From positions 2,891,289-2,955,288 of the forward strand of contig CM030938.1 in assembly GCA_018136815.1 (NCBI GenBank): a stretch of 64,000 nucleotides of DNA, in the 5' to 3' direction. Below the pieces are notes generated by a model that saw nothing but the letters and a program-made list of their open reading frames with translations, had not been told where the DNA came from and ran no database searches. Source of the DNA: Isochrysis galbana. Its lineage: Eukaryota; Haptophyta; Isochrysidales; Isochrysidaceae. Both the position numbers and the translations under genes were made by a program. This document shows positions 1 to 7,671 of this stretch, one piece after another (positions within the stretch are counted from its first letter, which is position 1; each line of letters starts with the position of its first letter).

Positions 1-99
1 GGGAACCGATGCACATCGCGCCGTGCACATGCACGGCGTGCATATGATTGCAAACTCATCACACATGTCCCGTGAGATATCTCTCTTAAAACTTCATAA

Positions 100-684
100 T
101 ATTCTTACCGCACTCGCGGCGAAGGGAACCACTACCTACACGTAGCATACTTTCTACACCCCCACTCCCCCGGCCCTTCCCCCCCCGCCATCAGGCGGCT
201 CCCGTTACGATTCACAGAGAAGCAGCGTAAACACGTGTCCACACGACGAATCGTGAGAATACCAATCGCCCCTCCGCCCTCCAATAACGTCCCGTCAGCG
301 ATTCCGCAGATTGTCCGCCTGGCTCACATGTACATGTCCGCCAAAACCGCACTTGGCGAGCCGACTCAGTACCTCTTTCAACTCCCACATGAAAGGCCTC
401 CTACCACGGCAGCCATGTCCACTTGGGTGGCCCAAGCTTTGCGGCATTGCGGCATCTCAGCACCGAAAGGTTTCGCGTACCTCGGTCACTCTATCCGATC
501 GGGGGCATCATCAGCGGCCGAGGCCATCAAGGTGCCACGGATCCGAGGCGACTGGCTGGGCGGCTGGGCGCCAGGCACCTCAACCAGGGCCAAACATTAC
601 ATAGACCCGACGGTGGGCCCTTCCACGGAGGCCTTCGCCTTACTCGGCTGGCTACTAGATCATGAGTACCAAATTCATGACTAG
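100..684 (+). CDS. Tyrosine recombinase (YR) C-terminal part of a retroelement, 5'-partial
   Basis: The frame is open from 100 to a stop at 682-684 with no ATG, so this is the end of a longer protein or a later exon. The last 80 residues carry the catalytic pattern of tyrosine recombinases: HSIR (H-x-x-R) followed by RGDWLGGWAPG and a terminal KHYIDPT, whose Tyr would be the nucleophile. The GGW...HYIDP spacing is typical of YRs in DIRS/Ngaro and Crypton-type elements. Such enzymes integrate a circular DNA intermediate and make no target-site duplication. The first catalytic Arg must lie upstream and is not seen. The two 49-bp repeats just downstream fit the 3' end of a Ngaro-like retrotransposon. 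A Crypton or a host recombinase is less likely. Confidence 0.72.
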   Translation, partial: YSYRTRGEGNHYLHVAYFLHPHSPGPSPPAIRRLPLRFTEKQRKHVSTRRIVRIPIAPPPSNNVPSAIPQIVRLAHMYMSAKTALGEPTQYLFQLPHERPPTTAAMSTWVAQALRHCGISAPKGFAYLGHSIRSGASSAAEAIKVPRIRGDWLGGWAPGTSTRAKHYIDPTVGPSTEAFALLGWLLDHEYQIHD

Positions 685-737
685 TACTAATCCTTCTTTA
701 ATCGCAGCCGCGTACCTTGCTTCTCCGTGGTGTGAAT

Positions 738-786
738 GGCAAATACATCCATTCCGGGCTAGCTAGTCAGTGTGCGTAGTGTGAAT
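738..786 (+). repeat. 49-bp direct repeat, copy 1 (candidate B1)
   Basis: This block is identical to 912-960. It lies 53 bp after the recombinase stop and ends in TGTGAAT, which also immediately precedes it at 731-737. In split-direct-repeat YR elements the 3' end reads B1-A2-B2; this would be B1. Confidence 0.75.
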
Positions 787-911
787 GTTCGGTTTCACAG
801 TAACCATCGTTCACAGCCGCTCAACTGTCCACGCGCCCGGCTTTCGCTCTCCCACCCTCCCGTCCCGTTCTAGCTGTGCGTGTGCGTGTAGGGATAAGAT
901 TATCACTACAA

Positions 912-960
912 GGCAAATACATCCATTCCGGGCTAGCTAGTCAGTGTGCGTAGTGTGAAT
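912..960 (+). repeat. 49-bp direct repeat, copy 2 (candidate B2, element end)
   Basis: Exact copy of 738-786, separated from it by 125 bp that would be A2. Identity stops abruptly at 960, and the flanking minus-strand ORF reads only a few codons into it. The right edge of the retroelement is therefore probably at 960. Confidence 0.75.
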
Positions 961-2403
961 AGAGTATATCGAGTTAGGCGCATTGCCGCCAACCAAGCCG
1001 GGGCCTTTCGGTGGCATCCCTGCACAACCCGAATTGCCGGTGTGCGGGAGCCGACCCTGCGACAGCATCCGCGGGTCAGCTTGCTGCGCCGTGCTCGGAT
1101 TGGTTTGGACGAGGGTGGCCTCGTGCTGCAACGGATTCCGAGAGAGCGCGGCGTCTTGGCTCGATGTCTCGCTGCCATCAGCACCTGCATTTGGATGCGC
1201 AAATGGCGCTCCCGCTCCACCAGCCGAGAGCGGCAAAGGCATTCGATTCAGATCATTGATATTCGTCGGTGCGGGTGCATCCTGATTGGTCGTGGTGGGG
1301 GTCTTCGCAAGTTGGTGAAGCGTCATGGCGATGGGTATCGTGAGCGAGTTGGTCAGGTTGTCGTCAACCTTGAAGTTGGCCGGAAGTTTGCTCTTGTCTT
1401 GAGGATGCTCCGCCAGGTAATTCTGGACGTGGTGATTGAGGAAGCGAGCGAGCACCGTCTCCGTGGGCACTTGCGACGGCTTCTCGCCATCCTCAAACAA
1501 CGGCTTGAGCTCCGGGTGTTGCAAGACGTTGATACTCGAGAAGAGGCCGTGCTGTATGACATTCCAGGTCTGGTTGAGAGCCACTTGCTCATTGTCGGGC
1601 GCGTACCACAGCTGGGTCGGGTGGATACGCGGCACAGCGGCGCCAATGGACGCGGCGGCGTTCACCAACAACGTTTGGTTTTGCAACATTGAATGGGGGG
1701 ACAGCGTTTCGCCAATCGGGGCCGTGTTGAGCGCGCGCACGTCGAGCACATTCTGGTCAATGTTAGCGAGGAGGCGGGGGAGCAATTGTCCTTCAGAAAT
1801 GTTGCTGATCAGCGTATCCTCGGTGATTGGCATCGGCAGGATGTCTGCTTCGTGCGCGAGCAGCTGGTTCAAATGGTTGACAATATTGGACTGCTCTTGT
1901 GGCGCAAAAAAGTCGGAGCGTGGTACTGTGGCCACCAGCAGGCTCTCGGCCGGCACGGTGAAGATGATCGGCTCGATCGCTGTGATGCTAGACTGGGCGG
2001 GTGCTCTCTCCAGTCCATTCAGTCCTCCGGTTGAGATCATAGGCAAGCTGTGTTGCGCCACGTCGCCACTGGCAAGAATCTCGCCAATTGGGGCCTCAAT
2101 CTCCGGGAAGTCTACGCTAGTTCCGGTCTCACTCGTTTTGTTGGCAGCGACCTGACGAGCACCCATAAGCGCAAGAGATGCCATGGGCATGTTACATGGT
2201 TGCTCTTGTTGCGGCTGTTGTGGCTGTTGGTGGGTTGGAGGGTGGAGCGGATCGAGCTGCGGGCCATCAGGGGCTGGCTGCGGGAAGGAGTGTGCGTGGG
2301 GGTGCGTGCGAGGCTGGTGAGGTTGGCGTGAGAGGGAACAACCTCCGCTACCATGTTGGTGGTAGTAGTGGTATGGATGGAGCTGTGGATCTTTAGTTGC
2401 CAT
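937..2403 (-). CDS. Unrecognised 488-aa ORF, C-terminus replaced by retroelement sequence
   Basis: The frame is open for 1.47 kb on the minus strand. The N-terminal 70 residues are His/Pro/Gln-rich. They are followed by about 300 residues of balanced composition that look coding, with alternating hydrophobic and acidic stretches, and then a low-complexity tail. I recognise no domain, signal peptide or membrane segment. The last eight or so codons lie inside the repeat that ends at 960, so the natural C-terminus was probably displaced by the recombinase element. It may also be one exon of a larger gene, because no upstream boundary is evident. A gag-like protein of a retroelement cannot be excluded. 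Confidence 0.45.
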   Translation of the reverse strand: MATKDPQLHPYHYYHQHGSGGCSLSRQPHQPRTHPHAHSFPQPAPDGPQLDPLHPPTHQQPQQPQQEQPCNMPMASLALMGARQVAANKTSETGTSVDFPEIEAPIGEILASGDVAQHSLPMISTGGLNGLERAPAQSSITAIEPIIFTVPAESLLVATVPRSDFFAPQEQSNIVNHLNQLLAHEADILPMPITEDTLISNISEGQLLPRLLANIDQNVLDVRALNTAPIGETLSPHSMLQNQTLLVNAAASIGAAVPRIHPTQLWYAPDNEQVALNQTWNVIQHGLFSSINVLQHPELKPLFEDGEKPSQVPTETVLARFLNHHVQNYLAEHPQDKSKLPANFKVDDNLTNSLTIPIAMTLHQLAKTPTTTNQDAPAPTNINDLNRMPLPLSAGGAGAPFAHPNAGADGSETSSQDAALSRNPLQHEATLVQTNPSTAQQADPRMLSQGRLPHTGNSGCAGMPPKGPGLVGGNAPNSIYSIHTTHTD

Positions 2404-3019
2404 TGTATGAACATGGGGAGTGGGGAGGGACCGGGGAACATCGGTTATGGGGTATGGGCCGTGGGTATGGACAGGGGGCAGGGCCTGGCGGGCCGCTCAG
2501 AGGGTGAGCACACGGGGGGGCACAACACACAGAAGGATCATGGGGCTCGGGTCAGAGGGTGCAACTTGAGGTTCTGTTGTATTCAGGCCTCCGGGCATGA
2601 ATATTTCGACATGGGTACGTGCCTTCGTCGTAATATATCGTCTTCTATGCTCGTCTTGGTCCCTCAAGGCGTGCAGATTCGGATTCTCCCTGGGCTTAGA
2701 TCCTGGTTCGCCGAATTTCGTCTCGAAATTCGAAGATTTGAGTTTTATTTTTACCGTTACGGTAATTGTCCACGCGTTTAAGGTAAGAAATGCAGGTAAC
2801 AGAACTGGGCCCCTCTCTGCATTCCCTCCCTCCCTTCTGCAGTTCCCCCTCCCTTCTGCAGTTCTCACCCCCTCTGCAGTTCTCCCCCCCCTTCCGCAGC
2901 TCTCCTCCCTCCCCTCTCTCCATTCCCTGATTTTCCCGGGCCAGGCCGGGAAAAATACGTGAATGTGAGGGAGGATTGGGTCTGTGTGGTGATTGCCCCC
3001 CTTCCGCGGTTCCCCCCCC
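2404..3019. other. Gap without a recognised gene
   Basis: No supported gene. 2810-2930 holds an imperfect tandem array of a C/T-rich unit around CCCTTCTGCAGTT. The rest is mixed sequence of ordinary composition. Confidence 0.4.
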
Positions 3020-3600
3020 CTCCAATTATTGGAGTGCCTAGGTATGAGAGCTCCGCTTCATACCACATGCCTTTGATTTTCGCACAGTAGTTAGTCCCCA
3101 TCTTGTGTGATGTGTATCTCGGGGGGCGGTTCTTCCGGGCGGTCTCGTTCGTCGGTCCCCCCTCTACTAGCCACTAGGTTCGTTGCTCCTCTCGGTTGTG
3201 TTTTCCAGCGACGTCATCTTCGTCGTGGCGTAGCATACTATCGTGTCCCACGTCTCTAAAAATTTGTCCCTCCTTGGGATGTATTCTCCCTGAAAGTGAA
3301 TGTATGTGTCATTGTTTTTAAGATATTGTGCGCATTCTTCTTTGTCGTATGGCGTTGTCGCGCCATAGTCTCTAAACGCATTGTGTATGGTGTTGCATTC
3401 GAGCCGGTTCCACAGTTTCGCCCACGTGGGGTTTATCTTGGGGCCCGGGCACGTCGTGCTGCCCCACATGGGTTGTGAGAGTAGGCCTTCTCTACTCGTT
3501 TTTAGCGTTGTGAGCTCGAGCTCGCGAATGTTTTTCAGAGCCTGTTTCCAGAAACCCGGAAGCTTGCTTGTGCCTGTTATATAGCCGGCTCGCTACTAGT
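3020..3600 (-). pseudogene. LINE ORF2 C-terminal fragment
   Basis: Read on the minus strand, 3167-3469 matches the middle of the LINE protein at 15153-17177: MWGS...PGPK.NPTWAKLWNRL, then DYGATTPY and EECAQYLKNNDTYIHFQGEYIPR. A second frame at about 3030-3100 continues with WYEAELSYLGTPIIG. An extra Arg (IPRRDKF instead of IPRDKF) and the frame changes show a decayed copy. Both ends of the element are missing. Confidence 0.8.
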
Positions 3601-3654
3601 ACTAGTCAGCCGCCTAGCTAGATGTGAAAAACAGCGGGTGAGGTCTAGAAACTA

Positions 3655-3732
3655 GAAAGACATTAAAAACAGTTGTTTTTGGGAATCGAAAAAAAACAGT
3701 CAAAAACAGTGCGAAAAACAGTGGGACCACAT
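3655..3732. repeat. AAAAACAGT short tandem array
   Basis: The motif AAAAACAGT or a close variant recurs about five times in 75 bp. Read in reverse it is ACTGTTTTT, similar to the ACTGTGTTTC array at 6427-6460 and the CTGAGTTTC array at 26450-26490. Confidence 0.6.
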
Positions 3733-3882
3733 ATACCCCTAGATGGGAGATACAGGATACTGTATCTGGGGGAGGGGCCAGATACAGCTGTATCTACTGG
3801 ATCTGGGGGAGCCCCAGACCAGGATACACACCACTTCTAGGCTTAAAATGACAATTTTACCATTATAACTGTGCTTCTACTA

Positions 3883-3924
3883 TTAAAATAGGCGTTTTGC
3901 GCGTTAAAATAGGCGTTTTGCGCG
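3883..3924. repeat. Two exact 21-bp tandem units
   Basis: TTAAAATAGGCGTTTTGCGCG occurs twice head to tail with no mismatch, just left of a long hairpin. No coding frame runs through it. Confidence 0.8.
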
Positions 3925-3943
3925 TAGTATCAGTTCACCTCGA

Positions 3944-3982
3944 GCTGACAACTGATACTGATGTCAGTTATCAGTTGTCAGC
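3944..3982. repeat. Perfect 14-bp-stem inverted repeat
   Basis: GCTGACAACTGATA at 3944-3957 is mirrored exactly at 3969-3982 around an 11-nt loop. It belongs to a cluster of TCAGCTGA/TCAGTTGA palindromes that extends to 4280. Confidence 0.8.
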
Positions 3983-4059
3983 AGCTTGGAGCGGGGAGAA
4001 AACAAAACATGCAGTCCCCTTCACTTTCTACAGCCAAAGAAAAAATGTAGAAAATGAAA

Positions 4060-4150
4060 ATGAATGCACTGGGGGTTCGAACTCGTGCCCAGCATCGCTC
4101 AATGCAAGGAAGGTGGAAGTCACCTGAGCCGCTAGGGTCCAACTATCGTA
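4060..4150 (-). ncRNA. tRNA-like pol III promoter, probable SINE head
   Basis: On the minus strand TAGCGGCTCAGG resembles a pol III A box. GAGTTCGAACC, 38 nt further on, fits the B box (GTTCGAANC core), and a T-rich run follows. The spacing is that of a tRNA gene. The acceptor and T stems do not pair well, so a tRNA-derived SINE is more likely than a functional tRNA. No second copy was seen in the window. Confidence 0.45.
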
Positions 4151-4247
4151 AGTGTACGGCGATTTGTCGTATTTATATTTGCAACAAAGACACAGGTGAC
4201 TGATATCAGCTGATATGCTGATATTCTGCTGTTTGATAGTTTGAGGT

Positions 4248-4280
4248 GATGTCAGCTGATGGACCTCATCAGCTGACATC
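4248..4280. repeat. Perfect 14-bp hairpin upstream of LINE ORF1 start
   Basis: GATGTCAGCTGATG is exactly mirrored after a 5-nt loop. It sits 24 bp before the ATG at 4305. The related LINE 5' end at 30356 is also preceded by a palindrome (ATCTACGTAGAT at 30318-30329), so such sequences may mark the 5' end or insertion site. Confidence 0.75.
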
Positions 4281-4304
4281 ACAACTAAGTTTATACTTAG
4301 ACGC

Positions 4305-5065
4305 GATGGAGCGCGCCGACGCGACTCCCCTCTCCTTCGGGCCCCCCACCGAGGGCGCCCCCCCAGTGCCCATGGAGCATGGAGCAGCCGCTGACGAAGC
4401 GGCCGCGTCCGCCCACCGAGGCCGAGCAGGTGCGTGCGACTCCGGTCGTGCCACACGGCCCGTGGCCCCGGCCACACCACACATGGCAGCCATGCTGGCC
4501 TCCCCCATGGGGGGCAGCAGGCTGCTGGCAGCACCCCACCAGTGCCAGGCTCATGCAGCCACCCTTCCATTGGGCATGCCTTATGGCAGAGGCCCCTCTC
4601 GCCCTGGCAAGGGCCGCGCTGCTCCGGCAGCGCGGCCCGCGGCCGGGTGGCCCCTATGGGCACAACACACACCTCAATGCAGCAAGCAAAATACGTGTCA
4701 GAGTAAGACCCTCATGCACACCTCACCTCACACACGAAGCACGCGCGCACGCCCCCCGTGGGGATAACATTGACAAGACCCCCTCACCCATTGATTCCAC
4801 TCGCCCAACGCTGACCAAGGTCACCTCCGCCCACGCCTCACGCCTCACAGGACCAAGATTCCGACATAGAAAACGACATCACAGACTCCGACGCTTCCTT
4901 CGAGCTCTCCTTCCACCAAGCCGGAGACATCATCCTCCAAGACACGACGGCGTACGCCGCCATCGTTGAACTACTTCTCGAACTTGAGGGCGTGGACCCC
5001 GAGCCAGACTTCTGGGCCCGCTTAGCGCGAGGCCCGTGGCACATAGCAGTCAATCTCGCCCCGCC
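4305..5065 (+). pseudogene. LINE 5' region: ORF1 start and N-terminal segment, frameshifted
   Basis: The leader and start codon (TTAGACGCG then ATGGAGCGCGCC) are shared with the copy at 30356. The predicted start MERADATPLSFGPP matches MERAGAPLLSFGPP there. After about 24 residues the matching frame changes (EQPLTKRPRPPTEAEQV), so this copy is broken. Near 4930-5040 a conserved segment YAAIVELLLELEGVDPEPDFWAR followed by GPWHIAVN is again shared with the copy at 30914-31050. Everything 3' of this is missing. Confidence 0.72.
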
Positions 5066-5640
5066 GCTCCCATGGCCGCATGGGTACCGTGGCGACCGAG
5101 GAGGAGGAGCAGGAGGAGGTCGAGCTCGAGGATGAGGTCGAGTTCGGGGACGAGGATGGGGATGGGGGCGAGGACGACGACGACGGGGAGGAGGAATTCT
5201 GGCGGGTGGAACATTCAACAACTGCATCGGCGCGGGCCTCGTCTAGGTCCAGGGCGTCAAGACTTACGACGAGGATGTCAATCAAGTTCGTCGGCGGCGT
5301 CGGCGGCATGCGTGTTTTCTCTGCTTGAGTGCATGTTTGATGTTTGGGGACGTGCAAATGAATTCGTTGTCAGATCAGCTTCAAGCCGCTTTATTTACTG
5401 CTGCGTGTCAACCGGGGAGGATTGGAATAAATGAAAATGATTCTGCAAAGCATTCTCATGATGATTATGGATAGCATTAGGCATGATGTGATGATGTGAA
5501 GATATAAAGGCCCTATACATGGTGGTCGGTTGGGCGTAGGCCTAGGCCTCTAGGGCGTGCCGATACAACATGACGGTATGGCGATGCTTGTGTGTTATAA
5601 GTTATACATTACATTACTATGGGCCGTACTTCTTTTTTGA
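5066..5640. other. Gap: GAG-rich stretch and AT-rich spacer
   Basis: 5095-5200 is a (GAGGAN)-rich run coding only for Glu/Asp in one frame. I read it as low-complexity DNA following the LINE fragment. From 5300 the sequence becomes AT-richer without a supportable frame. Confidence 0.4.
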
Positions 5641-5900
5641 CGAGAGGTCCCTCCCCCCCCCCCGGTGCTTTTTCCCGGAGAGTCGGCCGGCGTCGACCGG
5701 TCCGCCTCAATGGGTTTTCCCTCATTGTAGCTTGTGGGGAGTTATAATGGGAGCCGGGGGTTTGCGAGGGGGGAGATTCGTAGGGGTGCATATTCGTATG
5801 TGTCTAGTGACAACGCACGTCAAGGCGTACGGGCAGGTGCGCTGAGGGGTGTCGTGATAGTACCGGGCTAGTGGGAGTAGTGGTACTAACGCTCAGTTGT
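5640..5900 (+). repeat. Dispersed repeat family 1, copy A
   Basis: This block matches 13725-13985 in reverse orientation. Shared parts include the C-run followed by GGTGCTTTT, then TGGGTTTT...AGCTTGTGGGGAGTT...GGGAGCCGGGGG. Its right end contains GTGTCGTGATAGTACCGGGC, also present in reverse near 12500-12520, within a short hairpin (TAGTACC/GGTACTA at 5858-5888). No transposase is present, so it is probably non-autonomous. Confidence 0.65.
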
Positions 5901-6339
5901 TTTATTATATACATTACATTACTATGGTATAGCTATAGCTAGTAGCTAGCTCTAGCTTTAGTTATAGTAGTTGTTTAAACAAAATCTAGCGCAAAATTTG
6001 GGGGGGGAGGAGCAAAATAAGTCACAAAATCAAGCACAAAATTTGGGGGAGTCGAGCGCGAAACTTGTACCCGTCCCTACTCGGGGGGGCCCTCTCCCTC
6101 CTCCTCTAGATGGCGTGACGGCGCACCAGCGCCGCGCCCTCCGTCGAGGAGCGACGCCCATGAATGAGAAGTTGGGGCCTGGTGCTGGTGCGGTGGCCAT
6201 GCCGGTGGGATGTTTGGCGTGGTGGAGGCTGCCGTGGTGAGCGCCGATGCTGAGCGTGATGCGCGGTCGGGGTTCGGGTTGAAGGTGGCGTGCATCCGGG
6301 TGATGGAGGGCGGAGAGGGGGGGATAGGAGCGAGGGGAA

Positions 6340-6540
6340 AGGGGAAAGGGCGCACGCCAAGAGCCACGAGCGCGCGGGGGGGGGGGGGGGGCAAGGTACA
6401 AGGTATGTTGTATGTTGTGTTAATGTTAATGCTGTGTTTCACTGTGTTTCACTGTGTTTCTTCCAAGGCCAAACACAGAGGGTTTTGACTGTGTTTGGAA
6501 GGATTTTCACTGTGTTTAACATCTAGGCTACCGAGGGGAA
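6340..6540. repeat. ACTGTGTTTC array with CCAAACACA/TGTGTTTGG inverted repeat
   Basis: A G-run precedes three head-to-tail CACTGTGTTT units (6427-6460). Then GGCCAAACACA pairs with TGTGTTTGG. The same order (TTTC units, TTCCATGGCCAAA, TGTGTTTGG) is seen at 26450-26535, so it is a dispersed element. Confidence 0.55.
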
Positions 6541-7671
6541 TGAGCACGCGCATCAGGAGGCGAAGAAGTATTTTCCAGAATGGTGTGCAAGTCGAGCAAG
6601 ATGAATCAGCCTCTGAAGCAGACGATGGATCTGATGGGTCAGAAGCAACACGTAGGGTGGTGCGCCGCCGCACCACCGGCAGGCTCTGGAACAAGCCGAC
6701 AGCGACGACCGCCACCTTCAGTCTCGGTTTTCACTTGAACAAAAAAAGGAAAACTCCTCGTGAGTGGCCACCTCTCCATATCGCCGCTGTGTCGCGGCGT
6801 CGCGGCGCGGCGTGGCCGCACAGCCTATGTCTTACGAGTGAGCGCGTCGGAGTTGCCGCGGCACCGCCTTGGGCGGTGGGGGCGGCGTTTTTGCGGAAGC
6901 GCCGCAGGGGCGGGCGGGCGGGCACAGAGGGGGAGCGCGGGAGCGCGCGGGGGGGGGGGGCGGGGGGGGGGGGGCGGGGGGGGGCCGGCGGGGACGAGCG
7001 GCTAGTCTCTCCTCCCCCCCCCCCCCCCCTCTCGCGTTCGCCCGCAATCTGCCCGCGATCCGCCCGCCATCCCAATCTCGCGACTGCTACGTGTCCATGG
7101 TTGTTCCTCGCTCTGGCTTCTCAGCGCACCACTGCTCATAGACGCCCAGTATATCTCTCAGTTCTATCCCCGTCCCCTCGCTCCCCCAGCTACTGAGAAG
7201 GCGGCAAACGCGGCAGCAACCCATCCAGAACAACAAGGATTGATTCTGACAACTCTCACCTGTCTCTCTCTTTCCCCCTCTCTTCCTCTCCTTCTCTAGA
7301 TCCCTCCCTCTCCCCCTTCCCCTTCCCTCTCCCCCTCCCTCCCTCCCCCTCCCTCTCTCCCCCTTTTCCCTCCCCTCTCTCTCCCTCCCTCCCTTCCCAT
7401 CTCTCTCTCTCTCCTCTCCTAGGATCCCCCTCCCTCTCCTCCGCGATCAGACCCCTCTCCCGCCCTCTTCTCTTCTTTCTCGCTCTCCTCCCGTCTCTCT
7501 TACATCACGAGAACGCCGCCTTCTTCTCTCCTCTGATTCCCGTCCAGAAACCTTGCTTCTTTCCCTCACACACATCTCCCCAGTCCCTCTTCTCAGCCCA
7601 CCGCTTCCTCCCCCCTCCTCCCTCCCCACTCCCTCGTCTCCTCCCCTCCCCGTCCCCTCCACGTCGGCACG
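6541..7671. other. Gap: possible short acidic ORF, then G-run and pyrimidine-rich transporter upstream region
   Basis: From 6541 a frame starting MSTRIRRRRSIFQNG stays open through an acidic/Arg-rich stretch but soon enters low-complexity DNA, so I do not call it a gene. 6950-7035 is poly-G/poly-C. From 7255 to 7660 the plus strand is almost purely C and T (CTCTCT and CCCTCC runs), leading into the transporter start. That tract is a plausible core promoter or 5' UTR. Confidence 0.4.

Noticed and set aside
5080-5328. Glu/Asp-rich 82-codon ORF
   Set aside because: It is the translation of a GAGGAN-rich low-complexity run behind a broken LINE fragment.
6869-7141. Gly-rich ORFs across 6870-7140 on both strands
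   Set aside because: They come from poly-G/poly-C runs; several frames are open at once and none has a domain.
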